From Desulfobacteraceae bacterium (GTDB taxonomy: Bacteria; Desulfobacterota; DSM-4660; Desulfatiglandales; HGW-15), in NCBI GenBank assembly GCA_003819975.1, contig RPPU01000359.1:1-5208 (forward strand): a DNA stretch of 5,208 nt, read 5' to 3'. The stretch's first letter is position 1, and each line of letters begins with the position of its first letter. The notes beneath the pieces were generated by a model. It did no database searches and was not told the origin of the DNA. It saw nothing but the letters and a program-made list of their open reading frames with translations. Made by a program: the position numbers and the translations under genes. Shown piece after piece: positions 1-4,555 of the stretch.

Positions 1-2
1 AT

Positions 3-863
3 GCCGGCGCGGCTCCGGAAAAAGGGCGCAGTGCCCTGGATGCTTTGATGCTGGCCGGCATGGGCATGGAATTTTTACGGGAACACATGACCGAACCCAT
101 GCGCATTCAATACAATATCACCAACGGCGGATTGGCTCCGAACATTGTGCCGGATTACAGTCAGATGAAACTGGCTCTGCGCGGCCCTAAAATGGCCGAC
201 ATCGACGCTCTGCGGTCCCGGGAAGGCGGTGTGGATGACTGTCTTCGGGCCGGAGCCTTGGCCACGGGTTGCGATGTCACCCTTAAAGTCGTGGGCGCTT
301 TTTATAACCGAGTCCCGAATAAAATCATCTCCGATCTTTACATCCAAAACATGAAAGCGATCGGCGCGCCGGTCTTTACGGCCGAAGAAGCGGAGCTGTC
401 CAAGTCCGTGAGTAAAAAGTATAATGTTCCTTTGGGAAATTTGAACAGCAGCATTAAAGAACCGGTCGAGGAAATGGCCAAGGGATCGGCCGATACGGGC
501 GATGTTTCTTATATCGCGCCTTTGGCTTCTTTGAATGTAGCTTGCGCGGCTTTGGATTCTCCGGGGCATTCGCTAGTCAACGTGGAGCAATATAACACCT
601 CCATCGGCTGGAAAGGACTAATCTTTGCCGTCAAGACTTTGGCTGCCACCGGCATCGATTTTCTAACCAAGCCGGATCAATTGGCAGAGGCTAAGAAGGA
701 ATTTCAAGATAGGCTGAAAGGCCTGGACTATCATGCCGTGATCCCGGCCGATCTTTGGCCGCCCATTCCCAAGCAGAACCCGCCGGATTTCAGAGGCCCG
801 GCTCCCCAGGTTCATGCGGAACCGGCTCAGCCGAAGTCGTTGTTGTTCTGGAAAATAAAATAA
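3..863 (+). CDS. M20-family amidohydrolase, AbgB-like, C-terminal part (5' end outside window)
   Basis: The reading frame is open from base 3 to a TAA at 861-863, giving 286 residues of a protein whose N-terminus lies left of the window. The opening residues AGAAPEKGRSALDAL and the following FLREHM, ITNGGLAPNIVP and RGP match the end of the dimerisation domain of AbgB-type M20 amidohydrolases. Further on, GSADTGDVS (visible residues 161-169) and SPGHS (His at about 189) match the C-terminal part of the catalytic domain, including its late metal-ligand His. The TTG/ATG at 45-50 are internal, because conserved family residues precede them in frame. AbgB is about 480 residues long, so roughly the last 60% is seen. 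The family cleaves amide bonds such as p-aminobenzoyl-glutamate or N-acyl amino acids; the exact substrate cannot be read here. The Pro-rich tail (about residues 252-280) is typical of the subfamily. The gene ends in a strong hairpin and converges on the M23 gene. Confidence 0.9.
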   Translation, partial: AGAAPEKGRSALDALMLAGMGMEFLREHMTEPMRIQYNITNGGLAPNIVPDYSQMKLALRGPKMADIDALRSREGGVDDCLRAGALATGCDVTLKVVGAFYNRVPNKIISDLYIQNMKAIGAPVFTAEEAELSKSVSKKYNVPLGNLNSSIKEPVEEMAKGSADTGDVSYIAPLASLNVACAALDSPGHSLVNVEQYNTSIGWKGLIFAVKTLAATGIDFLTKPDQLAEAKKEFQDRLKGLDYHAVIPADLWPPIPKQNPPDFRGPAPQVHAEPAQPKSLLFWKIK

Positions 864-901
864 ATAAAATAATCGGAGTCAGAGCACTCCGATTATTTTA
901 T
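864..901 (+). terminator. Terminator hairpin after the M20 gene, probably bidirectional
   Basis: A perfect 16-bp stem (864-879 with 886-901) closes a 6-base loop CAGAGC. The GC-rich core is CGGAGT/ACTCCG, flanked by A-rich sequence on the left and ATTATTTTAT on the right. It begins directly after the TAA stop of the M20 gene, as expected for an intrinsic terminator. Because the A/T flanks are symmetric it could also stop leftward transcription. Confidence 0.85.
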
Positions 902-905
902 CCAA

Positions 906-943
906 GTCACTTCGTGACGAGATTATGGCACAAGGATTTGTGC
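906..943. other. Two small tandem hairpins in the convergent intergenic region
   Basis: GTCAC-TTC-GTGAC (906-918) and GCACAA-GGAT-TTGTGC (928-943) are two short perfect dyads nine bases apart. The second is followed by an AT-rich stretch but not a T-run. They lie between the two strong terminators, where a transcript reading through the first would fold them. No function can be assigned; they may be remnants of repetitive palindromic DNA. Confidence 0.35.
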
Positions 944-1002
944 TTTAAATTGAGTTCGAAATTGTTTTGATTGAGATCGTTGTATGAACGGGCTCAAAGA
1001 AG

Positions 1003-1026
1003 AAAGGCCGCGGGTATGTGGCCTTT
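1003..1026. terminator. Weak terminator-like hairpin AAAGGCC/GGCCTTT
   Basis: A 7-bp perfect stem AAAGGCC/GGCCTTT (1003-1009 with 1020-1026) extends inward by a G-T and a C-G pair, leaving a 6-base loop. Rightward it is followed by TATATAAAATA rather than a clean T-run. Leftward its complement is followed by TTCTTCTTT, so it could act as a second-line terminator for the M23 gene. It is weaker than the hairpins on either side. Confidence 0.45.
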
Positions 1027-1029
1027 TAT

Positions 1030-1074
1030 ATAAAATAAAAAGGGGAGCGGTTTTTGCTCCCCTTTTTATTTTAT
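1030..1074 (-). terminator. Bidirectional terminator overlapping the M23 stop codon
   Basis: A perfect 19-bp stem (1030-1048 with 1056-1074) has a GGGGAGC/GCTCCCC core flanked by A5/T5 runs and further paired A/T sequence, closing a 7-base loop. It has the form of an intrinsic terminator on both strands. Its right edge touches the last base of the TAA stop of the leftward M23 gene, so the stop codon sits at the foot of the stem. Confidence 0.9.
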
Positions 1075-2438
1075 TATTGTTGCAGTTTGGAAGTAATATT
1101 ATCCCGGATCCAATGCTCATCCCACCATTCGAGCGGGTCGACAAAGACGCCGTTGACGATCATGCTGAAATGCAAATGATCGCCGCCGGCCAGACCGGTT
1201 TGACCGGAAAAGCCGATCGTCTCACCCTTTTTGACTTCCTGATTGAGTTGAACTTCTATCTTGCTTAAATGCCCGTAAAGGGAGAAGATGCCTTGGCCAT
1301 GATCGATCATCACAGCCAGGCCGTAAATCCCCAGGCGATCAGCCAAGACCACGCGGCCGTTATTGGCGGCTTCCACCTTGGCATTGGCCGTAGAAGCCAG
1401 GTCAACACCCAGATGGGTTTGTTCATCCACTTTTTTGCCTTGATAAATATAAGAGCGCCGATCGGCGAAACCGGCCATGGGGCTGGAATTGGCAAAACGC
1501 AAAAACGAGCCTTGCCAGAGCTGGGCCGGGTCGGATTTTTGGCTGAGCTCAATCAGGGTCGCATGGTTTTCTTTGCGCAGTTCTTTGTTGATTTTAAGAT
1601 ATTTATCTATCGCGCTTTCTTCGGGATTGGTCAGATAAAAAGAAAAATAGGGTAAAACATTGGTCAAAAACGTATCGGAAATCTCCATCTTGTCTTCGCG
1701 GAATTTTTTAGGGCGGATATGATAGGCAAAGGAGAGTTTGCTTTCATTGGCGGCCTGGTCTTTGGCCCAAAGATAGACGTAGGGATTGTTGCCGGTATCC
1801 GGCGGCACGGCAAAGTAAGACACATAAACGTCTTTATGAACGTTTTGATCGGCCGGGAAACCCGGGAAAAAAAGATTGTTCACAAAAACACCGCTGGTTA
1901 AAGTATCGGTGGAAACCTGATAGATCACAAGCCCGGTACCCCCTTTGTTGACATAGAGGTTCCGGCTCAGGGGTTGGATAGATGGCGGGGTGGTATCCAC
2001 CATCAACATGTGCTTCACAAGACCTTCGTTGCCGTTGCCGTTATCGACCCGTGAATAATCCCGGGCCTGCACGACCAGTTCCACTTGGCCCTGGATCAGT
2101 TTCAGATTCACCGGATCAACGGCAAACTCTTTTTCAAAATGATGCGTGCCTTCCTTGTTGAGTAGGCCGACAAAAGGGAAGGATTCTTCATGGATCAGGA
2201 TTTCGCGGTTTTGCTGTTTGAGAACCAACTTCAGGTTGCGCAAGCCGCGAATACGGTCATCCAGCTTAACGGTGATTTTTTGATCCCGGGCCAGATAAGC
2301 GGGCAGGGGTTGAACATCCAGCATAGGTTTTTCATTTTCAAATAAAATCTTAAAATACCACCCGCCCGAGCCGAGCAGGGCTGCTGCTAAAATACAAATT
2401 AAAATATAAGTCGCTTTTTTATTTTTGGTCATAGCCAT
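1074..2438 (-). CDS. Membrane-anchored M23-family zinc metallopeptidase with Ig-like N-terminal region
   Basis: The product is 454 residues from the chosen ATG at 2438. That start follows AGAGGAG by four bases; a second ATG at 2432, ten bases from AGGAG, is an alternative. Residues 3-8 are Lys-rich and 9-29 form one hydrophobic segment without a lipobox, implying an uncleaved anchor with the rest outside the inner membrane. Residues about 40-250 are beta-rich and Ig-like, with the typical VDTTPPSI boundary near 147-154. The C-terminal M23 domain is complete: HLGVD (His342, Asp346), YGH (His390) and HLHF (His421, His423) supply the zinc ligands and catalytic histidines of LytM-type enzymes. 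It therefore probably cuts peptidoglycan cross-bridges, or activates another hydrolase's work during growth or division. Family resemblance (EWWDEHWI near the C-terminus) recalls deltaproteobacterial proteins. The gene is transcribed alone and ends in a strong terminator. Confidence 0.92.
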   Translation of the reverse strand: MAMTKNKKATYILICILAAALLGSGGWYFKILFENEKPMLDVQPLPAYLARDQKITVKLDDRIRGLRNLKLVLKQQNREILIHEESFPFVGLLNKEGTHHFEKEFAVDPVNLKLIQGQVELVVQARDYSRVDNGNGNEGLVKHMLMVDTTPPSIQPLSRNLYVNKGGTGLVIYQVSTDTLTSGVFVNNLFFPGFPADQNVHKDVYVSYFAVPPDTGNNPYVYLWAKDQAANESKLSFAYHIRPKKFREDKMEISDTFLTNVLPYFSFYLTNPEESAIDKYLKINKELRKENHATLIELSQKSDPAQLWQGSFLRFANSSPMAGFADRRSYIYQGKKVDEQTHLGVDLASTANAKVEAANNGRVVLADRLGIYGLAVMIDHGQGIFSLYGHLSKIEVQLNQEVKKGETIGFSGQTGLAGGDHLHFSMIVNGVFVDPLEWWDEHWIRDNITSKLQQ

Positions 2439-2442
2439 TGAA

Positions 2443-2449
2443 CTCCTCT
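2443..2449 (-). promoter_or_regulatory. Ribosome binding site of the M23 gene
   Basis: On the minus strand AGAGGAG precedes ATG 2438 by four bases and ATG 2432 by ten. It is the only strong Shine-Dalgarno sequence near the 5' end and sets the start here, not at the far upstream in-frame ATG at 2534, which would add 32 residues read from the inverted-repeat DNA. Confidence 0.75.
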
Positions 2450-2455
2450 TTTTTT

Positions 2456-2474
2456 TTAATAGGGTACCTATTAA
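2456..2474. promoter_or_regulatory. Dyad TTAATAGG-GTA-CCTATTAA in the M23 leader
   Basis: A perfect 8-bp inverted repeat with a 3-base centre lies seven bases upstream of the M23 ribosome binding site. Its right half overlaps the outer edge of the inverted-repeat element. It could be an operator, an mRNA hairpin affecting translation, or the insertion target sequence. The sequence alone does not decide. Confidence 0.4.
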
Positions 2475-2499
2475 TAGTTTCATAATAATATTGACATAT

Positions 2500-2536
2500 G
2501 ATTTCGGCTTCAGCAGCTCTTTTTCAGACGGCAACT
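2500..2536 (+). repeat. Left inner arm of the inverted-repeat element
   Basis: Pairs with 2668-2704 in inverted orientation at 35 of 37 positions; the first 28 bases (2500-2527) are perfect. Five bases (2495-2499) separate it from the outer 15-bp arm, against 26 on the right, so the two halves of the element are not the same length. Confidence 0.85.
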
Positions 2537-2588
2537 AACAGCATCCGGGCAATAATGGCAAGCGCCGCGATCGTTAAATTTACTTGGA

Positions 2589-2617
2589 GTCAGCAAATAT
2601 GATCCAGGCGTCAGCAA
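2589..2617 (+). repeat. Direct repeat GTCAGCAA in the centre of the element
   Basis: GTCAGCAA occurs at 2589-2596 and 2610-2617, and both copies run on into AATAT or GATAT. The 21-base period is two helical turns, a spacing often seen in protein-binding sites. It lies between the innermost inverted pair, in the apical part of the predicted hairpin. Function unknown. Confidence 0.4.
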
Positions 2618-2667
2618 GATATAGGTTTCGCGCTTGCCGATCTTACGATAATCTTTCGTGTTTAGGA

Positions 2668-2704
2668 AGTTACCGCCTGAAAAAGAGCTGCTGAAGCCGA
2701 AATC
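2668..2704 (-). repeat. Right inner arm of the inverted-repeat element
   Basis: Inverted partner of 2500-2536. Outside it, 26 bases (2705-2730) precede the outer arm and are bounded by TCAATA at 2705-2710 and 2731-2736. This looks like a 21-base insertion here or a deletion between short repeats in the left half. Confidence 0.85.
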
Positions 2705-2756
2705 TCAATAAATGAATTTCTGCTTACATATCAATATTATTATGAGACGGTTAATA

Positions 2757-2928
2757 ACAATGTTTTTCAGAGAATGCAATCAAATTATCATTAAGGATTT
2801 ATAGGCAAAATTATTGGTACGATTAGAAGACGATTTATATGAAAGACGAATAGATAAAAGCACCGCTCCAATCGTATGTTTGGCTTTTCACGCTTTATTT
2901 CACCTTTCACTTTTGCCGTTTCACGTCT
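2757..2928. other. AT-rich spacer without a recognisable gene; TTTCAC word cluster at 2886-2924
   Basis: Between the element and the end of the PurF-like gene I see no convincing gene or canonical terminator hairpin. The only structure is four copies of TTTCAC (GTGAAA on the minus strand) at 2886, 2898, 2905 and 2919, spaced 12, 7 and 14 bases apart, starting five bases beyond the PurF-like stop codon. In the leftward transcript they would be a short GTGAAA-rich 3' untranslated stretch. Confidence 0.5.
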
Positions 2929-4332
2929 TTAGAAATAACTCGTCCCGTCCCAGCAATGGGTGCAGAGTTTTTCCTTGGGTAAGCCGATGGCCAGCACCAG
3001 GTCGTCCAGCTCCTGGTATTGGAGGGTCGTTAGTTTGAGCCGGGTGCGAATGCGGTCCACCATCCGGGCTTTTTTGGCCGAACCGCTGCGGGCGTATTCG
3101 GGTAAATTTTTGTCATCCGCGCCTTCGATCTCCTTGATTGCCTTGCGCCCGGCCAGATCAAGGGTCGAACGCGAAGTGGAGAAATTCAAAAAATCGCAGG
3201 GATAGATCAAGGTGGGGCAGGCCGGCCGCATATGGACTTCGAGGGCGCCGTCCTGATACAGGGCCTGGATGGTCTCCTGCAGTTGCGTGCCGCGCACGAT
3301 CGAATCTTCGCAAAAAAGAATACGTTTACCGGCGATTAGGGAACGCACCGGGATCAATTTCATCCGGGCCACCAGATCGCGGGTGGTCTGATCCTGGGGC
3401 ATGAAACTGCGCGGCCAGGTGGGCGTGTACTTTACGTAAGGCCGCATAAAAGGAATGCCCTTTTGATTGGCGTAGCCGATGGCGTGACTGGTTCCGGAAT
3501 CGGGAATGCCGGCGGCATAGTCGATTCGGACGTTGTCTCTTTTTGCCAGGGCTGCGCCGCATTGGTAACGTACTTCTTCCACATTGATGCCTTCGTAATC
3601 CGAGGCGGGATAACCGTAATAGACCCATAAAAAGGAACAGATCTGCATCTTGGGGTTCGGTTTCTTTTTTTGTTCATATCCTTCGGCGGTCATGAAAACG
3701 ATCTCGCCGGGACCCAAGTCCCGCTCCACCTGATAACCGATGGTTGGAAAAGAACAAGTTTCGGAAGCGGCCGCAATAGCGCCCGCTTTTTTCCCCAGGA
3801 TAATCGGGGTGCGGCCCAGTTTATCCCGAGCGGCATAAATACCCTTTTCAGTCAAAACCAGCATCGAACAGGATCCCTGAATGGTTTCCTGGGCGTGTTG
3901 GATACCGGCCTCAAACGAATCTTCTTCGCAAATCAGCATGGCCGCCATTTCGGTCGGGTTGGTCACGTCGCCGCTGGTCTCGGAAAAATGTATTTTTTTC
4001 GAAAAAGCTTTTTTTTCCAATTCAGGCATGTTGGTGATTTTTCCCACGGTGACGATCCCAAAAGCCCCTAAATGCGAATAAACGATCATGGGTTGGGAGT
4101 CGAAATCGCTGATCACCCCGATACCGGAGTTGCCCTGCATACGCGTCAAGTCCGGTGCGAATTTGGAACGGAAATAATCTTTTTCAATATTATGGATGGC
4201 CCGGTTATATCCCTGGGTGTTGCGCACAGCCATACCGCCCCGTTTGGTGCCCAAATGAGAATGATAATCGGTTCCGTAAAAAAGATCGGTCACGCAATCC
4301 GCTTTTGAAATACATCCGAAAAAACCGCCCAT
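2929..4332 (-). CDS. PurF-like amidophosphoribosyltransferase family protein lacking the N-terminal catalytic Cys
   Basis: The product is 467 residues, close to PurF length. The start at 4332 follows AAAGGA by seven bases and places MGGFFG at the N-terminus; an earlier ATG at 4371 lacks a good ribosome site. Residues 2-225 are a class II glutamine amidotransferase (Ntn) fold with LGTKRGGMA, ARDKLGRTP, SETCSF and GPGEIVFM. Residues about 275-400 are a type I phosphoribosyltransferase with GIPDSG, KYTPTWPRSF and the PRPP loop ILFCEDSIVRGTQ (338-350). Cys232, Cys379, Cys457 and Cys460 match the four iron-sulfur ligands of Bacillus-type PurF. Canonical PurF matures to an N-terminal CGVFG; here Gly replaces that Cys, and Asn/Asp residues of the glutamine pocket also appear changed (TVGKITN, NPTEMA). 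Glutaminase activity is therefore doubtful. It may use ammonia or another amine, or serve another PRPP-dependent step. It stands alone, divergent from an IclR gene. Confidence 0.88.
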   Translation of the reverse strand: MGGFFGCISKADCVTDLFYGTDYHSHLGTKRGGMAVRNTQGYNRAIHNIEKDYFRSKFAPDLTRMQGNSGIGVISDFDSQPMIVYSHLGAFGIVTVGKITNMPELEKKAFSKKIHFSETSGDVTNPTEMAAMLICEEDSFEAGIQHAQETIQGSCSMLVLTEKGIYAARDKLGRTPIILGKKAGAIAAASETCSFPTIGYQVERDLGPGEIVFMTAEGYEQKKKPNPKMQICSFLWVYYGYPASDYEGINVEEVRYQCGAALAKRDNVRIDYAAGIPDSGTSHAIGYANQKGIPFMRPYVKYTPTWPRSFMPQDQTTRDLVARMKLIPVRSLIAGKRILFCEDSIVRGTQLQETIQALYQDGALEVHMRPACPTLIYPCDFLNFSTSRSTLDLAGRKAIKEIEGADDKNLPEYARSGSAKKARMVDRIRTRLKLTTLQYQELDDLVLAIGLPKEKLCTHCWDGTSYF

Positions 4333-4339
4333 ATTGCTT

Positions 4340-4345
4340 TCCTTT
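4340..4345 (-). promoter_or_regulatory. Ribosome binding site of the PurF-like gene
   Basis: Minus-strand AAAGGA ends seven bases before the ATG at 4332. It supports MGGFFG as the true N-terminus and rules out a propeptide like the one cleaved in Bacillus PurF, which bears on the missing catalytic Cys. Confidence 0.7.
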
Positions 4346-4353
4346 CTCAAGAA

Positions 4354-4370
4354 TGAACCTGCTTGGTTCA
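4354..4370 (-). promoter_or_regulatory. Small dyad TGAACC/GGTTCA in the PurF-like leader
   Basis: A perfect 6-bp inverted repeat with a 5-base centre lies in the predicted 5' leader, about ten bases upstream of the ribosome binding site. It could be a small mRNA hairpin or a protein site. It is too small to be a purine riboswitch. Confidence 0.35.
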
Positions 4371-4395
4371 CTATCCGTAATCTGTTTACCGCCGG

Positions 4396-4424
4396 AGTAT
4401 AGGGGACGGCTAGATGCCTGTCAA
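4396..4424 (-). promoter_or_regulatory. Sigma-70-type promoter of the PurF-like gene
   Basis: On the minus strand TTGACA (4424-4419) and TATACT (4401-4396) are separated by exactly 17 bases: a perfect -35 and a 5-of-6 -10. Predicted transcription starts near 4389, giving a leader of about 56 bases before the ATG at 4332. The match suggests a strong basal promoter, so control would have to come from a repressor or from supply of inducer. Confidence 0.8.
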
Positions 4425-4425
4425 G

Positions 4426-4439
4426 AATCCCTTGGGATT
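4426..4439. promoter_or_regulatory. Dyad AATCCC-TT-GGGATT next to the PurF-like -35 box
   Basis: A perfect 6-bp inverted repeat with a 2-base centre begins one base upstream of the -35 box of the leftward promoter. Its position suits a regulator contacting RNA polymerase. Its sequence is unlike the TTCTA/TAGAA dyads of the other promoter, so a different protein might bind, or the dyad may be chance. Confidence 0.35.
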
Positions 4440-4469
4440 GATGTTCAATTAAATTTTAAAAAATTTATA

Positions 4470-4498
4470 TTGACATTTTAAAAGACAAATTCTAACAT
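4470..4498 (+). promoter_or_regulatory. Sigma-70-type promoter of the IclR-family gene
   Basis: TTGACA (4470-4475) is followed after 17 bases by TAACAT (4493-4498), a perfect -35 and a 4-of-6 -10, in a very AT-rich context. Predicted start of transcription is near 4505, with a leader of about 50 bases. The -10 box lies inside the first of two dyads, so a bound repressor would block it. Confidence 0.7.
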
Positions 4499-4526
4499 AT
4501 AGAATAAAGTTCTATTTATAGAACTT
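4489..4526. promoter_or_regulatory. Tandem operator candidate: two TTCTA...TAGAA dyads
   Basis: ATTCTA-N5-TAGAAT (4489-4505) and AAGTTCTA-N4-TAGAACTT (4507-4526) are perfect dyads sharing the core TTCTA...TAGAA. Their centres are 19.5 bp apart, close to two helical turns, so two dimers could sit on one face of the DNA. The first covers the -10 box and the second the start region of the IclR-family gene. IclR proteins commonly bind short palindromes as dimers or tetramers and repress their own genes. The assignment to this regulator is inference. Confidence 0.6.
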
Positions 4527-4540
4527 AAAAATTTTAAATT

Positions 4541-4547
4541 AAAAAGG
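4541..4547 (+). promoter_or_regulatory. Ribosome binding site of the IclR-family gene
   Basis: AAAAAGG ends eight bases before ATG 4556, a modest Shine-Dalgarno match at good spacing. An in-frame TAA at 4535 leaves no other start codon between it and the ATG, so the start is firm. Confidence 0.6.
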
Positions 4548-4555
4548 TTGCAACC

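Larger units (their letters stand above)
2469..2756. mobile_element. MITE-like nested inverted-repeat element, non-coding
   Basis: Four collinear inverted pairs are nested here: 2480-2494 with 2731-2745 (15 bp, perfect), 2500-2527 with 2677-2704 (28 bp, perfect), 2528-2536 with 2668-2676 (7 of 9) and 2557-2565 with 2630-2638 (GGCAAGCGC/GCGCTTGCC, perfect). Together they would form one long interrupted hairpin of about 270 bases. TTAATA stands just outside both ends (2471-2476 and 2751-2756) in the same orientation and may be a target duplication, though it is short and AT-rich. No open frame inside resembles a transposase. The form is that of a miniature inverted-repeat transposable element or a collapsed insertion sequence. 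The alternative is a structured RNA or replication-related palindrome. Exact ends are uncertain. Confidence 0.6.

Noticed and set aside
75..569. Antisense open frames inside the M20 gene, and similar ones at 3326-3677, 3670-4308, 4478-4843 and 4910-5161
   Set aside because: They lie opposite well-supported genes, show low-complexity or meaningless translations and no family motifs.
45..863. Treating the M20 gene as a complete 272-residue protein starting at 45
   Set aside because: Conserved family residues AGAAPEKGRSALDAL are encoded in the same frame back to base 3, so the gene is cut by the window edge.
2491..2519. TTGACA at 2491-2496 on the plus strand as a promoter
   Set aside because: The -10 position 17 bases downstream reads CAGCTC and nothing TATAAT-like occurs at nearby spacings.
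2439..2534. Starting the M23 protein at the ATG at 2534
   Set aside because: The extra 32 residues come from the inverted-repeat arm, have no ribosome site of their own that I can see, and would put the membrane anchor far from the N-terminus. AGAGGAG supports 2438 or 2432.
2469..2756. Integron attC site, CRISPR repeat or group II intron end
   Set aside because: The arms lack the attC core words RYYYAAC/GTTRRRY at the right places, there is only one repeat pair with no spacer series, and no integrase, cas or reverse transcriptase gene is present.
2814..3038. Small plus-strand open frame near the end of the PurF-like gene
   Set aside because: It starts at TTG, has no ribosome site, resembles no family I know, and mostly overlaps the PurF-like gene antisense.
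4333..4389. Purine or other riboswitch in the PurF-like leader
   Set aside because: The predicted leader is only about 56 bases and contains a single 6-bp dyad, too little for any known aptamer plus expression platform.
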